This document shows, piece after piece, positions 1-11,534 of a DNA stretch of 64,000 nucleotides (within the stretch, counting starts at the first letter, position 1; each line of letters opens with the position of its first letter). The translations under genes and the position numbers were made by a program. The notes under the pieces were generated by a model, which saw only the letters and a program-made list of their open reading frames with translations, was not told where the DNA came from and did no database searches. Source of the DNA: Straminergon stramineum (Eukaryota; Streptophyta; Bryopsida; Hypnales; Calliergonaceae); the NCBI GenBank assembly GCA_963920665.1, contig OY987265.1, forward strand, positions 28,773,001-28,837,000. The letters run 5' to 3'.

Positions 1-1860
1 CAAAATTTAGAAATTTGCATGATCAAACTCAAGGAAGTCAATTAAAGAATCCAAGACAAAATCCTTACCAACCCCCCCTAAAAGACAAATGTAGACTAAA
101 CTTGTTATGAAAAAATGAAAGATTCAAAAACGTCACTTGTTATGGAAAAAAAAAAGAATCCAAATTGTAGCTTCTTGCAAAAGTACAAAGTAAATCCTAA
201 CATCACCTTGTTCCAAAAAAGTTTTAAAATAAAGATTCAAACAACATGGCTACTCCCTTTCTGAGGAAAACAATGATACTTGATCTAGAGAAAATGTAAA
301 CCGTAGCATTGAAGAAATCCAAATGTAAGATGTGGGATAGAGAGGTCATTTTCATAATCAAATCCATAGTTTGGCATGAATCCTGAAAAGGTATAGGACA
401 ACTCGAAGATGAGAACTTGACCACTAATTGTGAAGATAAAGAAATTGTGTTCACTATAGAACTTCAATCCTAATTTAGGTAGAGACAAATATTTTTTTCC
501 AAAAAAATTTGAATTGGAGAAGTTGGTTAATCTAGCTAACTTTCATCTCTAAAAATTTGTTTGTGATTTTAAGTCTCCAATCAAAAGTTATAGACGAAAT
601 CCAAAAAGGATGTTTGAAAATGTCAAAGAAAATGTCCCTTCAAACCCCTATCCTACTTTTGTCCATAACCTCAAATTGAAAGCTCTAAATTTCAAACAGA
701 TCTTTCAATAAGAAAATTAGCATGATTTTCCAACCATTTTGAGTTTAAGGATTTTTGAAAAAAGTTATTCTACTATGCCAAAATTAAGTTTGAAGTTCTA
801 CATTAATCACAATTCTAGCCTATAGTATTTTGTGTTTGTTTTTTGTTTCATGTTTAATTCTAATTTCATTTTTCCTTTGCTGTATTTTTCCACTATTTAA
901 CCATTTTCGTAATTTGGTTACTTTAACAAATATTGTTGAAAGTAATTTTAGTTTAAAACCTCTTTTTTCCCTAAAATTTTCCCTTTGTTTTCTCATAATT
1001 GCACTTTTCAATTTTTCACCTTGAACTCCCAACATTTCCATTGTTATCTAATGAAAAACTCCCTAATTGATAGTTATGGTTTAATTTGGAATACTCATAC
1101 TTTTGGATTTGTAAATTCATGCACCTTTGTTTATAATTCCCATTTTCTAAAGGGTGAAGAAAGATGGTGGTTCACGACATCTTCAAAAAGTATTGTTGGG
1201 TTTCAATTAGGTGTACTAAACATGTGACTTAGAAGGAAGCATGTGATTGGATGAAATTTCTTCCTTTTCAAATTCCCATTATCTTATTAAAAAATCCGTC
1301 AAGAGGCTCAAGTAGGTAGATTGAACTCATTGAAGAATTCAAGACAAACCTAGATGCCAACAAACGCCTTCTACTAAACAATGGAGCATGTAGGGTAACT
1401 ATTCTTGATTGCTCTTGATGGTAGCCAAAGATATATGCATACTTTCCAAGCAATGTATGCCTCACTCAAAGCCTTCTACAAGAAAGAGCTTGTATTCATT
1501 GTGAATACGTAGAACATGTTCTTTACATAGGCATAGTTTCTACCCTTTTTCTTTTCTTTTCTTTACTTATTTCATAATTTGCTCCACAACTTTGTCAAGG
1601 TGTTTATGGTTTCACATTTTAAATTTCTAAATAAATGTATTAAAAAAATTCTGATTTAATAAATTGTATTAAATTATTACAAATTTAAATATCTAAATCT
1701 CTTCCACGTGAAGAATCTATTAAATATGGAATTATTTCAAAATATCTCCATAGTTCAAAATAATTTGAACCTCATTTTGTCCAATATATAAGTTAACCAT
1801 CACAAAAATATGAAATATTGGTAACTGAGACCTATGCGTGGTCTCCACATCCTAAATGGA
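1..1860. other. AT-rich intergenic sequence
   Basis: Short overlapping reading frames occur on both strands but none shows a domain, splice pattern or composition of coding DNA. Homopolymer A and T runs are common. No gene or repeat was recognised. Confidence 0.6.
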
Positions 1861-2780
1861 TTAACCCCTAAGATTCCATGACTATTTTCACTAAAAATGC
1901 TCCAAAATCTTCATTTTTTGTACAAGTACCAAATTTTTGAAAAAAAAATCTTTTTAACACATATAACTATAGGATCTTGTAGTGAGCTGACTTGAGAACA
2001 TGCGGTAAAAATTTCAGAAATTTTCACTATAAGGATTGCAAGATATAAGCATTCAAGTTCACTAAAATCATTTTTTTGGCCATGCAAAAAATAGAGTAGC
2101 TGCACTTCACAAGCTCCTTTATCTATGAAAAAATGTCCAAAATGGTGGTGCTTCTTTTTCCTAGACAAGTTGTACACATGCTTGAAAATTTTCAAATCAT
2201 TTGGAATTGTATAACATATAGGAAAAAAATAGTAAGTAGAAAGAAGTATAGAATGATTCAAAATACAAAATTGTTCAGAATTTTATTATAGAATTGAAAA
2301 ATGCCAATCTTAATGGTTGAAATGTTGTAATGAACAATCTACATCCTATGATTTTATTTTTTCAAAAAATATTGAAAATTGAGTAAGATAATGGATTTTA
2401 TAGTTTATTTTAGAGTAGAGAATCCATAATTGCTTGCAAACAAAAAATCCTCATAACTTTGATTCATTGATCAAAATGGAATGATTCAAATCTTTCCACG
2501 TATACGTAACTCTAGAAAACTAATTTCAAATTTTTGTTTATGAAAATAGCAATTTTTTCTAATTTGCCCAGACCACCCATTTATGAAAAAAAGTAACATA
2601 TTAGACCATAACTTTTCACTCCTATTTCCAAATATCATGAAAGCTAGTGCATATGAAAAATATTCCTTGTCCCCACCTTCCATAAAAATTTGGGCCAAAA
2701 ATATGGAAATCTCAAGTCACACGTATCTACCCAAAATTTCTATGTTGCCAAAAAACACATAATAGTCCTTTAGGGGTTAA
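1861..2780 (+). mobile_element. TTAA-bounded element, family B (copy 1)
   Basis: The element begins TTAACCCCTAAG and ends CCTTTAGGGGTTAA, so the ends are inverted and each includes TTAA. The interior is AT-rich and non-coding, with the core AATTTCAGAAATTTTCAC and GGATTGCAAGATATAAG that recurs in the copies at 40565 and 50140. About 920 bp. No transposase is encoded, so it would be a non-autonomous DNA transposon. Confidence 0.7.
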
Positions 2781-2815
2781 TGTGTAAGGTGGACACTAAA
2801 AAATGTGCCACTAAC

Positions 2816-2964
2816 CACTAGAAGAAAACTACGTTGCCTTTATCAAACCCCCGATGATGCATTTTTCCATTTTCTGCCCCAAACGCAGATTTTGCGTTTG
2901 GGGCAGAAAATGGAAAAATGCATCATCGGGGGTTTGTTAAAGGCAACGTAGTTTTCTTCTAGTG
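2816..2964. mobile_element. CACTA-type foldback MITE, 149 bp, with 3-bp target duplication
   Basis: Two 72-bp arms (2816-2887 and 2893-2964) are inverted copies with one mismatch, joined by a 5-base loop GATTT. The termini read CACTAGAAGAAAACT, close to the CACTA(C)AAGAAAA ends of En/Spm (CMC) transposons. AAC stands directly before and after the element, the 3-bp target duplication expected for this superfamily. Such a perfect hairpin would give a dsRNA-like stem if transcribed. Confidence 0.8.
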
Positions 2965-2967
2965 AAC

Positions 2968-3125
2968 CCTAAACCGCCATCTTCACTTTGTGTACATCCC
3001 CAAAATCAATTATGTACTACTAAGAATGTGGAAGAAACTATTTTAGAAACAAACTTTGTTCCTTCTTAACTTTGGCATATAGTTTCCAAATTTTAGACAT
3101 GTTTTTTGGAGCGTTGGAACCTCTT
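2968..3125 (+). repeat. Dispersed repeat H, copy 1
   Basis: The stretch from CCGCCATCTTCACTTTGTG through GAAGAAAC and TTTCCAAATTTTAGACATG TTTTTTG is a diverged relative of 59686-59850 and 42312-42440. The three copies share the order GAAGA.AC, then TGCATG/TGGCATA, AAT.T.CAAAT and a T-rich end. All three lie beside TTAA-bounded elements. No coding content is seen. Confidence 0.45.
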
Positions 3126-5177
3126 TTCAAATGCCAACAAAAAAATATGAAAATTTTTGAACAATCTAATAATAGTAAATAGGTACAAAAACAAAAAGTG
3201 GTGGTTTGGGGGGTACCCACCTTATCATCTATACACTTTTGGGGAGGATTGGTACTTGGTTGATAATGGTGATCCAATTCTAGCTGAATCAAGTAACATC
3301 AATTATGTTTTTCTGGCCAATCATATTCACAACTTGGTACTTTTCAAAGCAAGCATCTTTGTCATCTAATCTAAAGTAGTCTTAGATTGTTATGAAATAA
3401 AAGTCACCTTAATCCTTAAGGTTCTTTAGGTTAAAAATTAGAAAATACTTTCATAATTGTCAAAAAAATAATAACTTCTAAAAATAGGTTTGTAAATCAA
3501 AATTTCTTGACTTTCTAGATTTTGTAACCATACGATCTCATTCTTGACTAGTACAAAGGGTTTGGCCCTAAAAAAAACTGAAGTCTAAAAGTAATGTATG
3601 TGTGAGAATGTGAAATATGATCAAGGAAAGAAAAATATAATATTTTTCTTAAAGATTGCCCAAGCTTTTGACAATGTGACTTTGTTGAGCTTTCAAGTCC
3701 CATTACTCAATTTCTATTTCCTTTGCTAAAAGATCCAAAGACTTCAAATTTGAGTGGAGCCTTGAGTGTTGAAGTGATATACAAAATTTCAAAAGAAAAA
3801 AATGCTCTACTCTACTAACCTAAATTGGAGGTCAAATTAGAAAATGAAATTTTTAACGAACTATTGGATCTTTGTAACTATTAGATTCACCAGAAGATTT
3901 TTTGATTTTCCAATTTTAAAAAAAATGAATGAAAAAATCCAGAACTTCGTACTTCATTTTAGATGCCTCAAATATTGAAAAAACATTTTGGATTTAAATG
4001 AATTTTAAAGATTAAGTAGAGACAAGGCTAGAAAACCTTGTATTGCTAAGCTCATATTCAATATATTGGCAAATATCCATGATTGTGCAACGAATGTGAC
4101 ATTCAAGTATTAAAACTTAGGATTTTCAAACTCTAATTTGAGTTATTGTTTGCTTCATTGAAACCTCATACCTCTAAATCTAGAATGGATATATGATAAT
4201 GAGAGTTCTGAAGTTAGTTTCAAGATTCAAACAAACATCTCAAATTGTTAGAACTCCTAATTGAAAGTCCTTTTTCAAATGCCCTAATTTTGTGATATTA
4301 TGCCAAAGTAACAAATGAGAAATAATAAATAATTCCAACCTTTTCATAGGCTAAAATGAATCAAGAGTCCCATTCTTCAAGACAACATGTACACCAAATC
4401 CAATGAACATGAGCATTACTAGTAAGATTCTTGGGTCATACAATATTTTTTGGGCTTGTTATAGGATCAAGGGATGGCACATGAATACATTCAAAAACTT
4501 CTAAGGGATGAAATGTACCTAGCAACATCAAGATGGAGGGGTCAAAATAGTCCCCACTATTACTCCTCCCATTAGGAGAAGAATGAGGCCTCAACAAGGC
4601 GGCCAAATAAGAACCAACAGTAAAAAGACTTTTGAATTAAAAAATAATATTTTTGAATTTAAAATTTACTAGTCACTATTGGTTACAAACTTACAATTTC
4701 TTAAAGGGAGGCAACCTTCTCTTAGCCCCATTCTTCCCCTAATGCCTCAAATCTCAACCTTCCATCAAACCCACCACCTTTATTTATTTATTTCTCTCAA
4801 GTTTGAATACCCCTTGGTTAAAATAATTACCTCTCTTTTCCTACAACAATCTGGAAGCTTACGCCATCTTCGTAAAGTCTGCATGCTTACTTTCATTTTT
4901 CTGGAAGAAAATAAAAATGTATTAACATATCATGTTAATTAATCAGTACTTGCTGGTGACAAAAGAGGTCACAGGGATGTACAGTACAATACAGTACATA
5001 CTTCAGTATTGGAACTCTTTGTAACACTGAGTTCTCCAGACAAATTACTGGTTTACAAGTGCATACTCAAGATGTCAATTGCCTTCTCATTGCTGTGCCG
5101 TGTCCCTGGGCACTCCTCCCTTCAGTTGCCTGTTCATGGGGTCTGAGTAGATTCCTTTAATTTGTTGTTTTGTTCTG
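3126..5177. other. Intergenic sequence without recognised gene
   Basis: AT-rich DNA with scattered short frames only. The reading frame at 4679-4942 has no recognisable domain. A small run of TACAGTACAATACAGTACATAC sits at 4979-5000. Confidence 0.5.
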
Positions 5178-5275
5178 TTTTCCCCTTGCCAGACCACCTG
5201 TAGCTGGCTTTTATGTATTCTGCCTTCACAATGAAATTCCATTTCATTTGTTTCAAAAAACTAAAAACTAAACAT
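5178..5275 (+). repeat. Retroposon-like 3' tail, copy 1
   Basis: Contains CCTTGCCAGACCACCTGTAG, then CACAATGAAATTCC, ATTTCATTTG and an A-rich end. The same order appears at 5838-5935, 11402-11534 and on the minus strand at 32566-32675. A conserved 3' segment followed by an A-rich tail of variable length is typical of LINE or SINE 3' ends; no reverse transcriptase was seen. Confidence 0.55.
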
Positions 5276-5332
5276 ATATTGAGTATCTTACCCCCCAGTC
5301 ACAGTGCAGCAAATGGGCGAGGACTAAAAATG

Positions 5333-5452
5333 GTATGTTTGTACTTGGTGTTGAAGAGTGTTGTTACCGAGGGTCTTCAGAACGAACTTAGACCTACTCT
5401 AGGACTAGATTCATGTTGCAAACAACACCCCTAACACCAAGTGCAAACATAC
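5333..5452 (+). mobile_element. Foldback MITE family G, copy 1
   Basis: Arms GTATGTTTGTACTTGGTGTT and, inverted, GTATGTTTGCACTTGGTGTT enclose a 120-bp element. The interior has ACTTAGACCTACTCTAGGAC, which aligns with the reverse complement of the copy at 62421-62553. The target duplication is not clear. Confidence 0.6.
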
Positions 5453-5837
5453 TATTAAGTTATTCAGGCCTTCCCAGCCAGTAAGTACTTTAGTGACATG
5501 ACCATCATTGGGGTTTTTTTCGTCAATTTTTGCAGATATTGAATTACTGAATCTGACCAAATCCAAGATCGAATGACAATATCATTGTACGACAAACCAA
5601 CACAGACCACCCCCGTCAGTCTAAAGTCAGTAAAGAGTAATATCTCAACTGAAGTATGTCAAGTAGTAAAATTTAACTGAGGTGATCATTCACTGACTGC
5701 ATATCCTTTTTTCTCCCACTTGATCATCAATCCGCGAATCTGGGCCCATTTAGTTGCCAAACTCTTTAAACACTTGGCCACCACATTATTTGCAATTGGG
5801 CTAGTGAGAAATCAGGAGGCATGAACATTCCAATGGA

Positions 5838-5935
5838 TGTTTTCCCTCCAGGCCACTTGTGGCTGGGGTCTTGTACTTCATTTTTTGCTATGAAATCCCA
5901 TTTTATTTGTGTCAAAAATAAAAACAGAAAAAAAA
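5838..5935 (+). repeat. Retroposon-like 3' tail, copy 2
   Basis: CTCCAGGCCACTTGTGGCTG, a T-rich stretch, GCTATGAAATCCCATTTTAT, then TTGTGTCAAAAATAAAAAC. It matches the other three copies and ends in A-rich sequence. Confidence 0.55.
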
Positions 5936-7305
5936 AACACATTCCAATTGACCTCAAATTAAAGCTGAAGACTGACTAGGATTAACTTAGAATGACAACT
6001 GAGCTATTGTAACATGAATGCTCTCTTACACCAACCGTAGTAATACATGCAGTGGCCTGTACTCCACCACATGATAAATCAAATGGACAGCAATTAAATT
6101 CTCCTAACTGAATGTATGCTTGTAACTTACTGTATATATTGATATCTTGACCTGTTGGAGATTTTGAGATTCTGCAGGTTGCAGAGAAACTCTCAGGATG
6201 CATAGCTGTTGGGCTAGCTAGCTAGTCATTGATCGAGCTTGAATTCTGAGCTAGTAAAATTAAAGCACTTGGACTGAGCTAAGCTAATTAAAGTGGATAA
6301 AGACTTAAGGACAAAGATCCACTCCCTCCCTTTGAACAAGTCTTGCCATCTAGCTCCCCACTTTGTCCAGGTGGTTGCAACTACAGGGTACATCATCAAT
6401 TTCGCCAATAATTGTTGGGCGCCAAATATTGTGACATTCATTCACTAAAGCCATATATAAAAAACTAAAAAAATAGGACTAGCTGTTTCATATCTATTGA
6501 CTTGCAATAAACCACCAGACAGTATTTAAGGCAAAATATATTTAATTCACAGATGCAAGATACCCGTCTGAATTAAGTTTCCAAATTCAAAAAAGTCAAG
6601 CATAATTTGCTCAGTCTTCCAGATAAATAGGAAGGCCATACGGTTCAGACTCACTGCTAAGTATTTATTTCAAACAACATTCGAAAGACTGGTCTTTTAG
6701 TAACTACTGAATTAAAATATCTCAGTCACAAAACTGATGCATATGAGAACATGTGCTGCTTCCTCACGCTGGGGACTGAAGAAGCCGTCAAAGACTCACT
6801 CAAATAGTGCAAAAATGCTACTAGCTTTGAACAGTACTTAGCCTGGATGTTAGCTAGTTGAAAATAAAGTACCCGGCCAGACTGATACATCAAAAGCTAG
6901 CTAGCTAGAATTGAACGACTCACGTGTCCAAACGGAAGTTAATAAGCCGCATACTAGTAAGCATATACCAAAATTGGGTTGATTGTTGATCGACTTGCTA
7001 GCTAGATGAACTTATGGTTCACGTGCATAATATAATAAGCTAGCTTACAAACCTGAAATCGATCGGCTGGAGAGGGTTCGTGCATGATTCAGACGGAGCT
7101 CAACTTAGTTGGTTGCACTTGGTTGGATCACTTGCAGATCGACTATAATAAGCTTGCAAACTTAAAATCAATCGGCAGGTTTCAAGTTACTTCATTTCGC
7201 CCTTGATCATGATTCTGAATTTGAAGGAGCTATAACAGTACGTTACGTTTCAATTCAATCCGGCCTGGCTTGGTTGAATCGATCTATCTTTCGATGTCCG
7301 TATGG
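5936..7305. other. Intergenic sequence downstream of the TPD1-like gene
   Basis: Contains repeated GCTAGC-type short palindromes (for example 6213-6224 and 6895-6907). The part nearest 7305 would hold the 3' UTR of the minus-strand TPD1-like gene. No further gene was recognised. Confidence 0.5.
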
Positions 7306-9383
7306 TCACTTGCAGAAGCTGGCGGACTTGAATTTGAGCGGGTACATGAAGGAGTTCGCGTACGTGAATCGCAGAGTCTCTCCATGTTTGAGCGGCTGTC
7401 CACCATTGACGACGCAGTCGTCGAAGGCCAGGCGCTTGAAGCTGTTGGGGTTCACCAGTAAGGCCGAAGCAAACCAGCCGCAGTAGACGTGGATGTTGGA
7501 CGGCGCGCACTCTGCCATGCAGTTGTTCATGATCTGCACGGCGTAGCGAGGGATGCCGGAAGAGCCGTCGGGGCTCTGGAAGATGCTAATATCCTTGTTG
7601 GTGCAAGCAGCTGCATACACAATTATACAGTTACTTACTGGCATGAGCTAGCTAGATCAAACAATTCAGTAACTATTCTTGCACAATCAATCAGAAACAA
7701 TTAATTAATTCACAGTCCGATCCAGAAGATTATCCTTGACTGTTGAATTCTCTTCATGCGGGGCTATCAGATATTTTCCACATGATTGTTTTGCACTAAT
7801 CGTCAATTCCATATGCAAATTGCATTTCATCACAACATTGTGGACCTCGAAGGAAGAATCTCCACCCACCCACCCATCCCGACTCTCTAATTCATTTCAT
7901 TTCTTTGCTTGCATGAGATTCCTCTAAGTCAATTGAATGGAATTGAGTCAATGAAACGAAATCATGGAAGTTACATTTGAAAAAGCGGCTTTAACCCTCG
8001 AAGGACGTGGTCCCTTGGTCCTGGACTTATTGGACCTTTGTTTTTAGAGTGAACAGTGAAGTCATCCATCGAATCTTTTAAGGTTCACAGCATCCACAGC
8101 GTCCTTATAGAGTTAATTCGGGGGTTAATTCCACTGTTGGCAACTTTGTAGCTGGGAGTGGCAATACGGTTACCGGAGATAATTGATCTATTTCCCAGTG
8201 ATTGATCAATTTATATTTTATTTGGAATATAAGCATGAATGTAACTTAATTATGTATACCCCGATCGAGCTTTAGTAATCAAAGTTGTCTTTAATCTGAA
8301 ATACAGGTATAATTATTCTTCCTGAATCTAGATAGACTTTGAGGAGTTCGAGCATTCGAAATTAACTTACTGGAGACTAAAACCCGACGGTCATCTGGGG
8401 ACGTGAAGCGGCGACCCGTTCCGTGCCTGCGTGGCAATCTGTGCAGTGGCCTGTCTGTCAAGCTCGGCACTGGTTGTTGCTGGTACATCCTTGTCAGCCC
8501 TGCACAAGCTTGATATCATCCATCGATACAATCAATTAAAATTACATGAGTTCAGAACAGTCATATTCGTTAAATGGATGCTATGTTTCGAACTGAAAAG
8601 CTAACATTGTGACATTCAAGTACCACTTTTTTAAGATATTGCCATAAATTTTGACGAATTGGACGGTCAGAGCAATGATTACTGGCATCAATCTGGAAAA
8701 TTGAGGCTTCAGTCGTTCCAGGTGGTTACATTCCTGTCGAATACCATGGATTACTTTCAACTTAACCAGCTGTGCAAAAGAAATCCGGAAGCACTCAACT
8801 AATTGATTGATTGCTCTGTTTTCTTTTGGAGAATTCTAAAAAGAAAAGAAAATTTAGACTGAATGTCGACTCACCAAGCTTTGATTTCTTCAGCAAACAA
8901 TCATGCGGACTAATAAATTTGGAATTGCGCGACGAGTCAGTCTGCCCAGGCTCACTCCCCACCGCAGGTTCATCTTGCACGCTCTCAAAACCTGCGTGCA
9001 ACACAGCTCTAATTTAGGCATTGAATTGGTCGCCGTTGCTCTGAAATTTCTTAGCGATACATAAAAGCAACCAGGTCCGGTTGTGCTACAAAATATTTAA
9101 TATAATATCATATAATGCAAGGACGTAATTCAATATTGAATTATCAATCTGGTTGCGGAAAGTTCCACCCACCTGTAGGGTCAGCAAAAGCCGAATTCAT
9201 GGTCAAAAACATGAGCAGAGTGGCGAGAAACACGAGGGTGGTGATTCTTCGTCTCCGTAAGCGAGGGGCATAATATATTTTGACCTCGGAAGAAGATGAA
9301 TAATCTTCCAAAGCAGAATCATTCAGTAGTAGCGTCGATATATAGCGCGGGGGCATAGTGTGAACTAGTCGGATTACGAGCAC
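7306..9383 (-). CDS. TPD1-like secreted cysteine-rich protein (4 exons, 253 aa)
   Basis: Exons read on the complement: 9383-9173, 8991-8875, 8499-8371 and 7610-7306, all with GT..AG introns and a continuous frame of 253 residues. Residues 44-67 form an Arg-rich start plus hydrophobic core (ITTLVFLATLLMFL), a signal peptide or anchor. Residues 154-253 match the TAPETUM DETERMINANT 1 (TPD1) domain: seen are ISIFQ, SGIPRY, IHVYCGWF, FDDCVVN, GQPL and YANSF, with six cysteines at 155, 183, 187, 196, 218 and 252. In angiosperms TPD1 is an apoplastic ligand of the EMS1/EXS receptor kinase that specifies anther tapetum; homologues occur across land plants. The linker (71-152) is hydrophilic, and a dibasic pair at 147-148 just before the domain could be a processing site (inference). 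The N-terminal region before the hydrophobic core is long, so a later Met may be the true start. Intron 3 carries a family E element. Family assignment is firm; the biological role in this plant is unknown. Confidence 0.88.
7991..8128 (-). mobile_element. TTAA-bounded element, family E, inside the TPD1-like intron 3
   Basis: Begins TTAACCCTCGAAGGACG and ends CGGGGGTTAA. Its reverse complement carries GATGGATGACTTCACTGTTC and CTAAAAACAAAG, matched at 59264-59413 by GATGGATGACTTCATTGTTC and GTAGAAACAAAG. It lies wholly within intron 3 (7611-8370) and so should not affect the protein. Confidence 0.65.
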
Positions 9384-10205
9384 AATATGGCATCATGTGC
9401 CTTCAATGTTGCTTCATCCACATTCTTCTCAATCATAGTACTCAAAATGCATTTTGCTGTCAGGTGCATGTTTATAACCCCGAGGTCGATCAAAACAAAG
9501 CCTGCTAATATCGTCCACCAGCCGCAAGCTTCTCATATAGTGTACCGGGAGGAGTATTTATATTCCAGCTGCACTAATTCTGAAAACCACTGAAAGCAAT
9601 CAATCGCTCTAAGCCATTTCGCGTAAGATTTAACCGGAAACAAACCAATTCAATACACGATCTATTCGATCCTGTTCAACGTTTCTACGTAAAATCCGAT
9701 CTCTGGCTTGGACGTGAAGGCTTGGACTGGTTTCAACTTGGACAGTTCAGTCACTCTTGCACTGGTTTCAGCTGAAACTCCACCATTCAAAAATCTCCCC
9801 AGACCCAACATGGATCTTCGAGAAAGCAGCTACTGCACGTTATTAATAATCCCTCTTGACTATGAGCTAATCATGCGTCCCAGTGTGATGATGTCAGAGT
9901 GAGCCTGGTCGTGCATACAGGAGCGCCTCGAACAGTCAGACTGAATCCCCACCCAGTACCATAATTATACTGTTATGGAAGCAGCTGTGGTGTGGTCGAG
10001 CCACCCAGGCCACCACTCGTACTTGCAACGCCAAGATTTTCAACTCTTACATGTGCACACCAGATTGAGCTTCTGGTGCTGCAGGAGCTTTGTTTCCAAT
10101 ATTGCCAATGACGTTATGGAAAGCTCTGTCCTAGCCTGGCATGTGACCGTGGATTGCAGCTATCTTGCAAGGAAAGAGCTTGTAATCTTGGTGTGCAGCT
10201 GGTTA
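9384..10205. other. Upstream region of the TPD1-like gene
   Basis: This is the presumed promoter side of the minus-strand TPD1-like gene. Short frames at 9387-9593, 9708-9902 and 9975-10370 show no domain, and none has a convincing gene structure. No core promoter element could be assigned with confidence. Confidence 0.4.
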
Positions 10206-10625
10206 GAGCATCCCCAAGCTTTTCAGCAAGTTATAATTCCTACCAGGCCAGCTGCTTTGAACCTGCTTGAGCTGACAGTAATATTAAAAGAAGAGAGTGC
10301 TCCAACACCTAGCGGACCGCAAGTTATAACGACATGTAACTTTAAACAACCAACCACCTCCACAGACTAGAATTATCGATACTCGATCTATTCCAGTAAA
10401 AAAAGTAGAGATCTTCCTTCAGTGCATCCCCAAGATTTAGAAGATGATAGAATTTCCTACCCAGCTTGCTTTGTACCTCCCCACTTCTACAGTAAAAATT
10501 AAAAGCGTGCGCCAACTCCTAGCGAACCGCAAGTTATAACGACATGTAACTTATAACAACCACCACCACAGACTAGATTTATGTACTTTCGAACTACTCC
10601 AGTAAAAACTAAAGATCTTCCATTG
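10206..10625 (+). repeat. Diverged tandem duplication, two units of about 210 bp
   Basis: Unit 1 (10206-10420) and unit 2 (10421-10625) share GCATCCCCAAG, AAGTTATAACGACATGTAAC, CACAGACTAGA, and CCAGTAAAAA followed by AGATCTTCC, in the same order. The copies differ by indels and many substitutions. No coding role is evident. Confidence 0.75.
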
Positions 10626-11401
10626 GTGAAAGTTGAAAATAGTGATATTCTGTCTAGTGATGAATCACTGTTGGCGAGCTAGGAGACTGGCAGAGGACCG
10701 CTCTTACTACCTGCTTGGTCCCACGACCGTTACATTTTCCTCTCCAGAGCTTGTATCTATCGATCTATCTATCCCTGTAACTCTGTAAGTACGAGACTAA
10801 AACTGGAACGTCGGCACTACTCCACTCCTGAAGATATATGGTCGGCAAATCGAAATCCATGTGTGACGCGGACAGTGTATTCATCTCCTAACGGTTTCCC
10901 GACATACAATGGATCCATCTCCCGAGGTTGGCAAGCAAGCAAGCAAGCTCCACGAAACTGTTTATGCAAATGATGATAAGCTTAACTTACACCACACCAC
11001 AGAGAGTGGTCTAGCTTCCATCTCCTGGGCGCGGCTGTTGGCTTCACCAGGCTAAGCGAACTAAGGCAAAATTCTACTGCAAGCTAAGCAGGAGTTGACA
11101 GCCTGCGTAATACCCATCAGAGCTAGGCGGAAGGTGAAACTGACAGGTTAGGGTAAATGATCAAGCTAGCTGATGGGTCCTTCCACCAACGTTCTTTATT
11201 ACCCACCCCTGCTGCCCCTGCCCCTGCAATTGCCCTCCCCCGGGCGTGATTTTGTACTCCTCCCTAGCCTGCTGCAAATTAATCATCACCCATTATTCCT
11301 CAAAAAGCTAGCAATTCAAGCTAAGGCTAGACTTGGCCTGTCTCTGGAAGTCTGGGACTCCCAGTCAGTGACATCTAAATCCCTGAAAATTGTCTTTGTC
11401 G
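10626..11401. other. Intergenic sequence with short microsatellite
   Basis: Holds a (GCAA)n-type run near 10928-10947 and pyrimidine-rich CTGCCCCTGCCCCTGC at about 11209. Somewhat higher in G+C than its surroundings, but no gene structure was found. Confidence 0.4.
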
Positions 11402-11534
11402 TCTCCCCAGGCCACTTGTGGCTGGGGGGGTGGGGTGGGTGGGGGTTGTAACTTAGTTATTCTTTTTCTTTGCAATGAAATTCCGTTTCATTTGTATCAA
11501 AAAATAAATAAATAAAATAAAATAAAATAAATAC
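11402..11534 (+). repeat. Retroposon-like 3' tail, copy 3
   Basis: CTCCCCAGGCCACTTGTGG, a G-rich run, then TTTGCAATGAAATTCCG, TTTCATTTG and a long tail of AAATA and AAAAT units to 11534. This copy has the longest A-rich tail of the four and may be the youngest (inference). Confidence 0.6.

Noticed and set aside
7250..7644. Ginkbilobin-type (Gnk2) cysteine domain as the identity of the 7306-7610 exon
   Set aside because: The cysteine spacing lacks the C-x8-C-x2-C pattern, while the IHVYCGWF, FDDCVVN and YANSF motifs fit TPD1.
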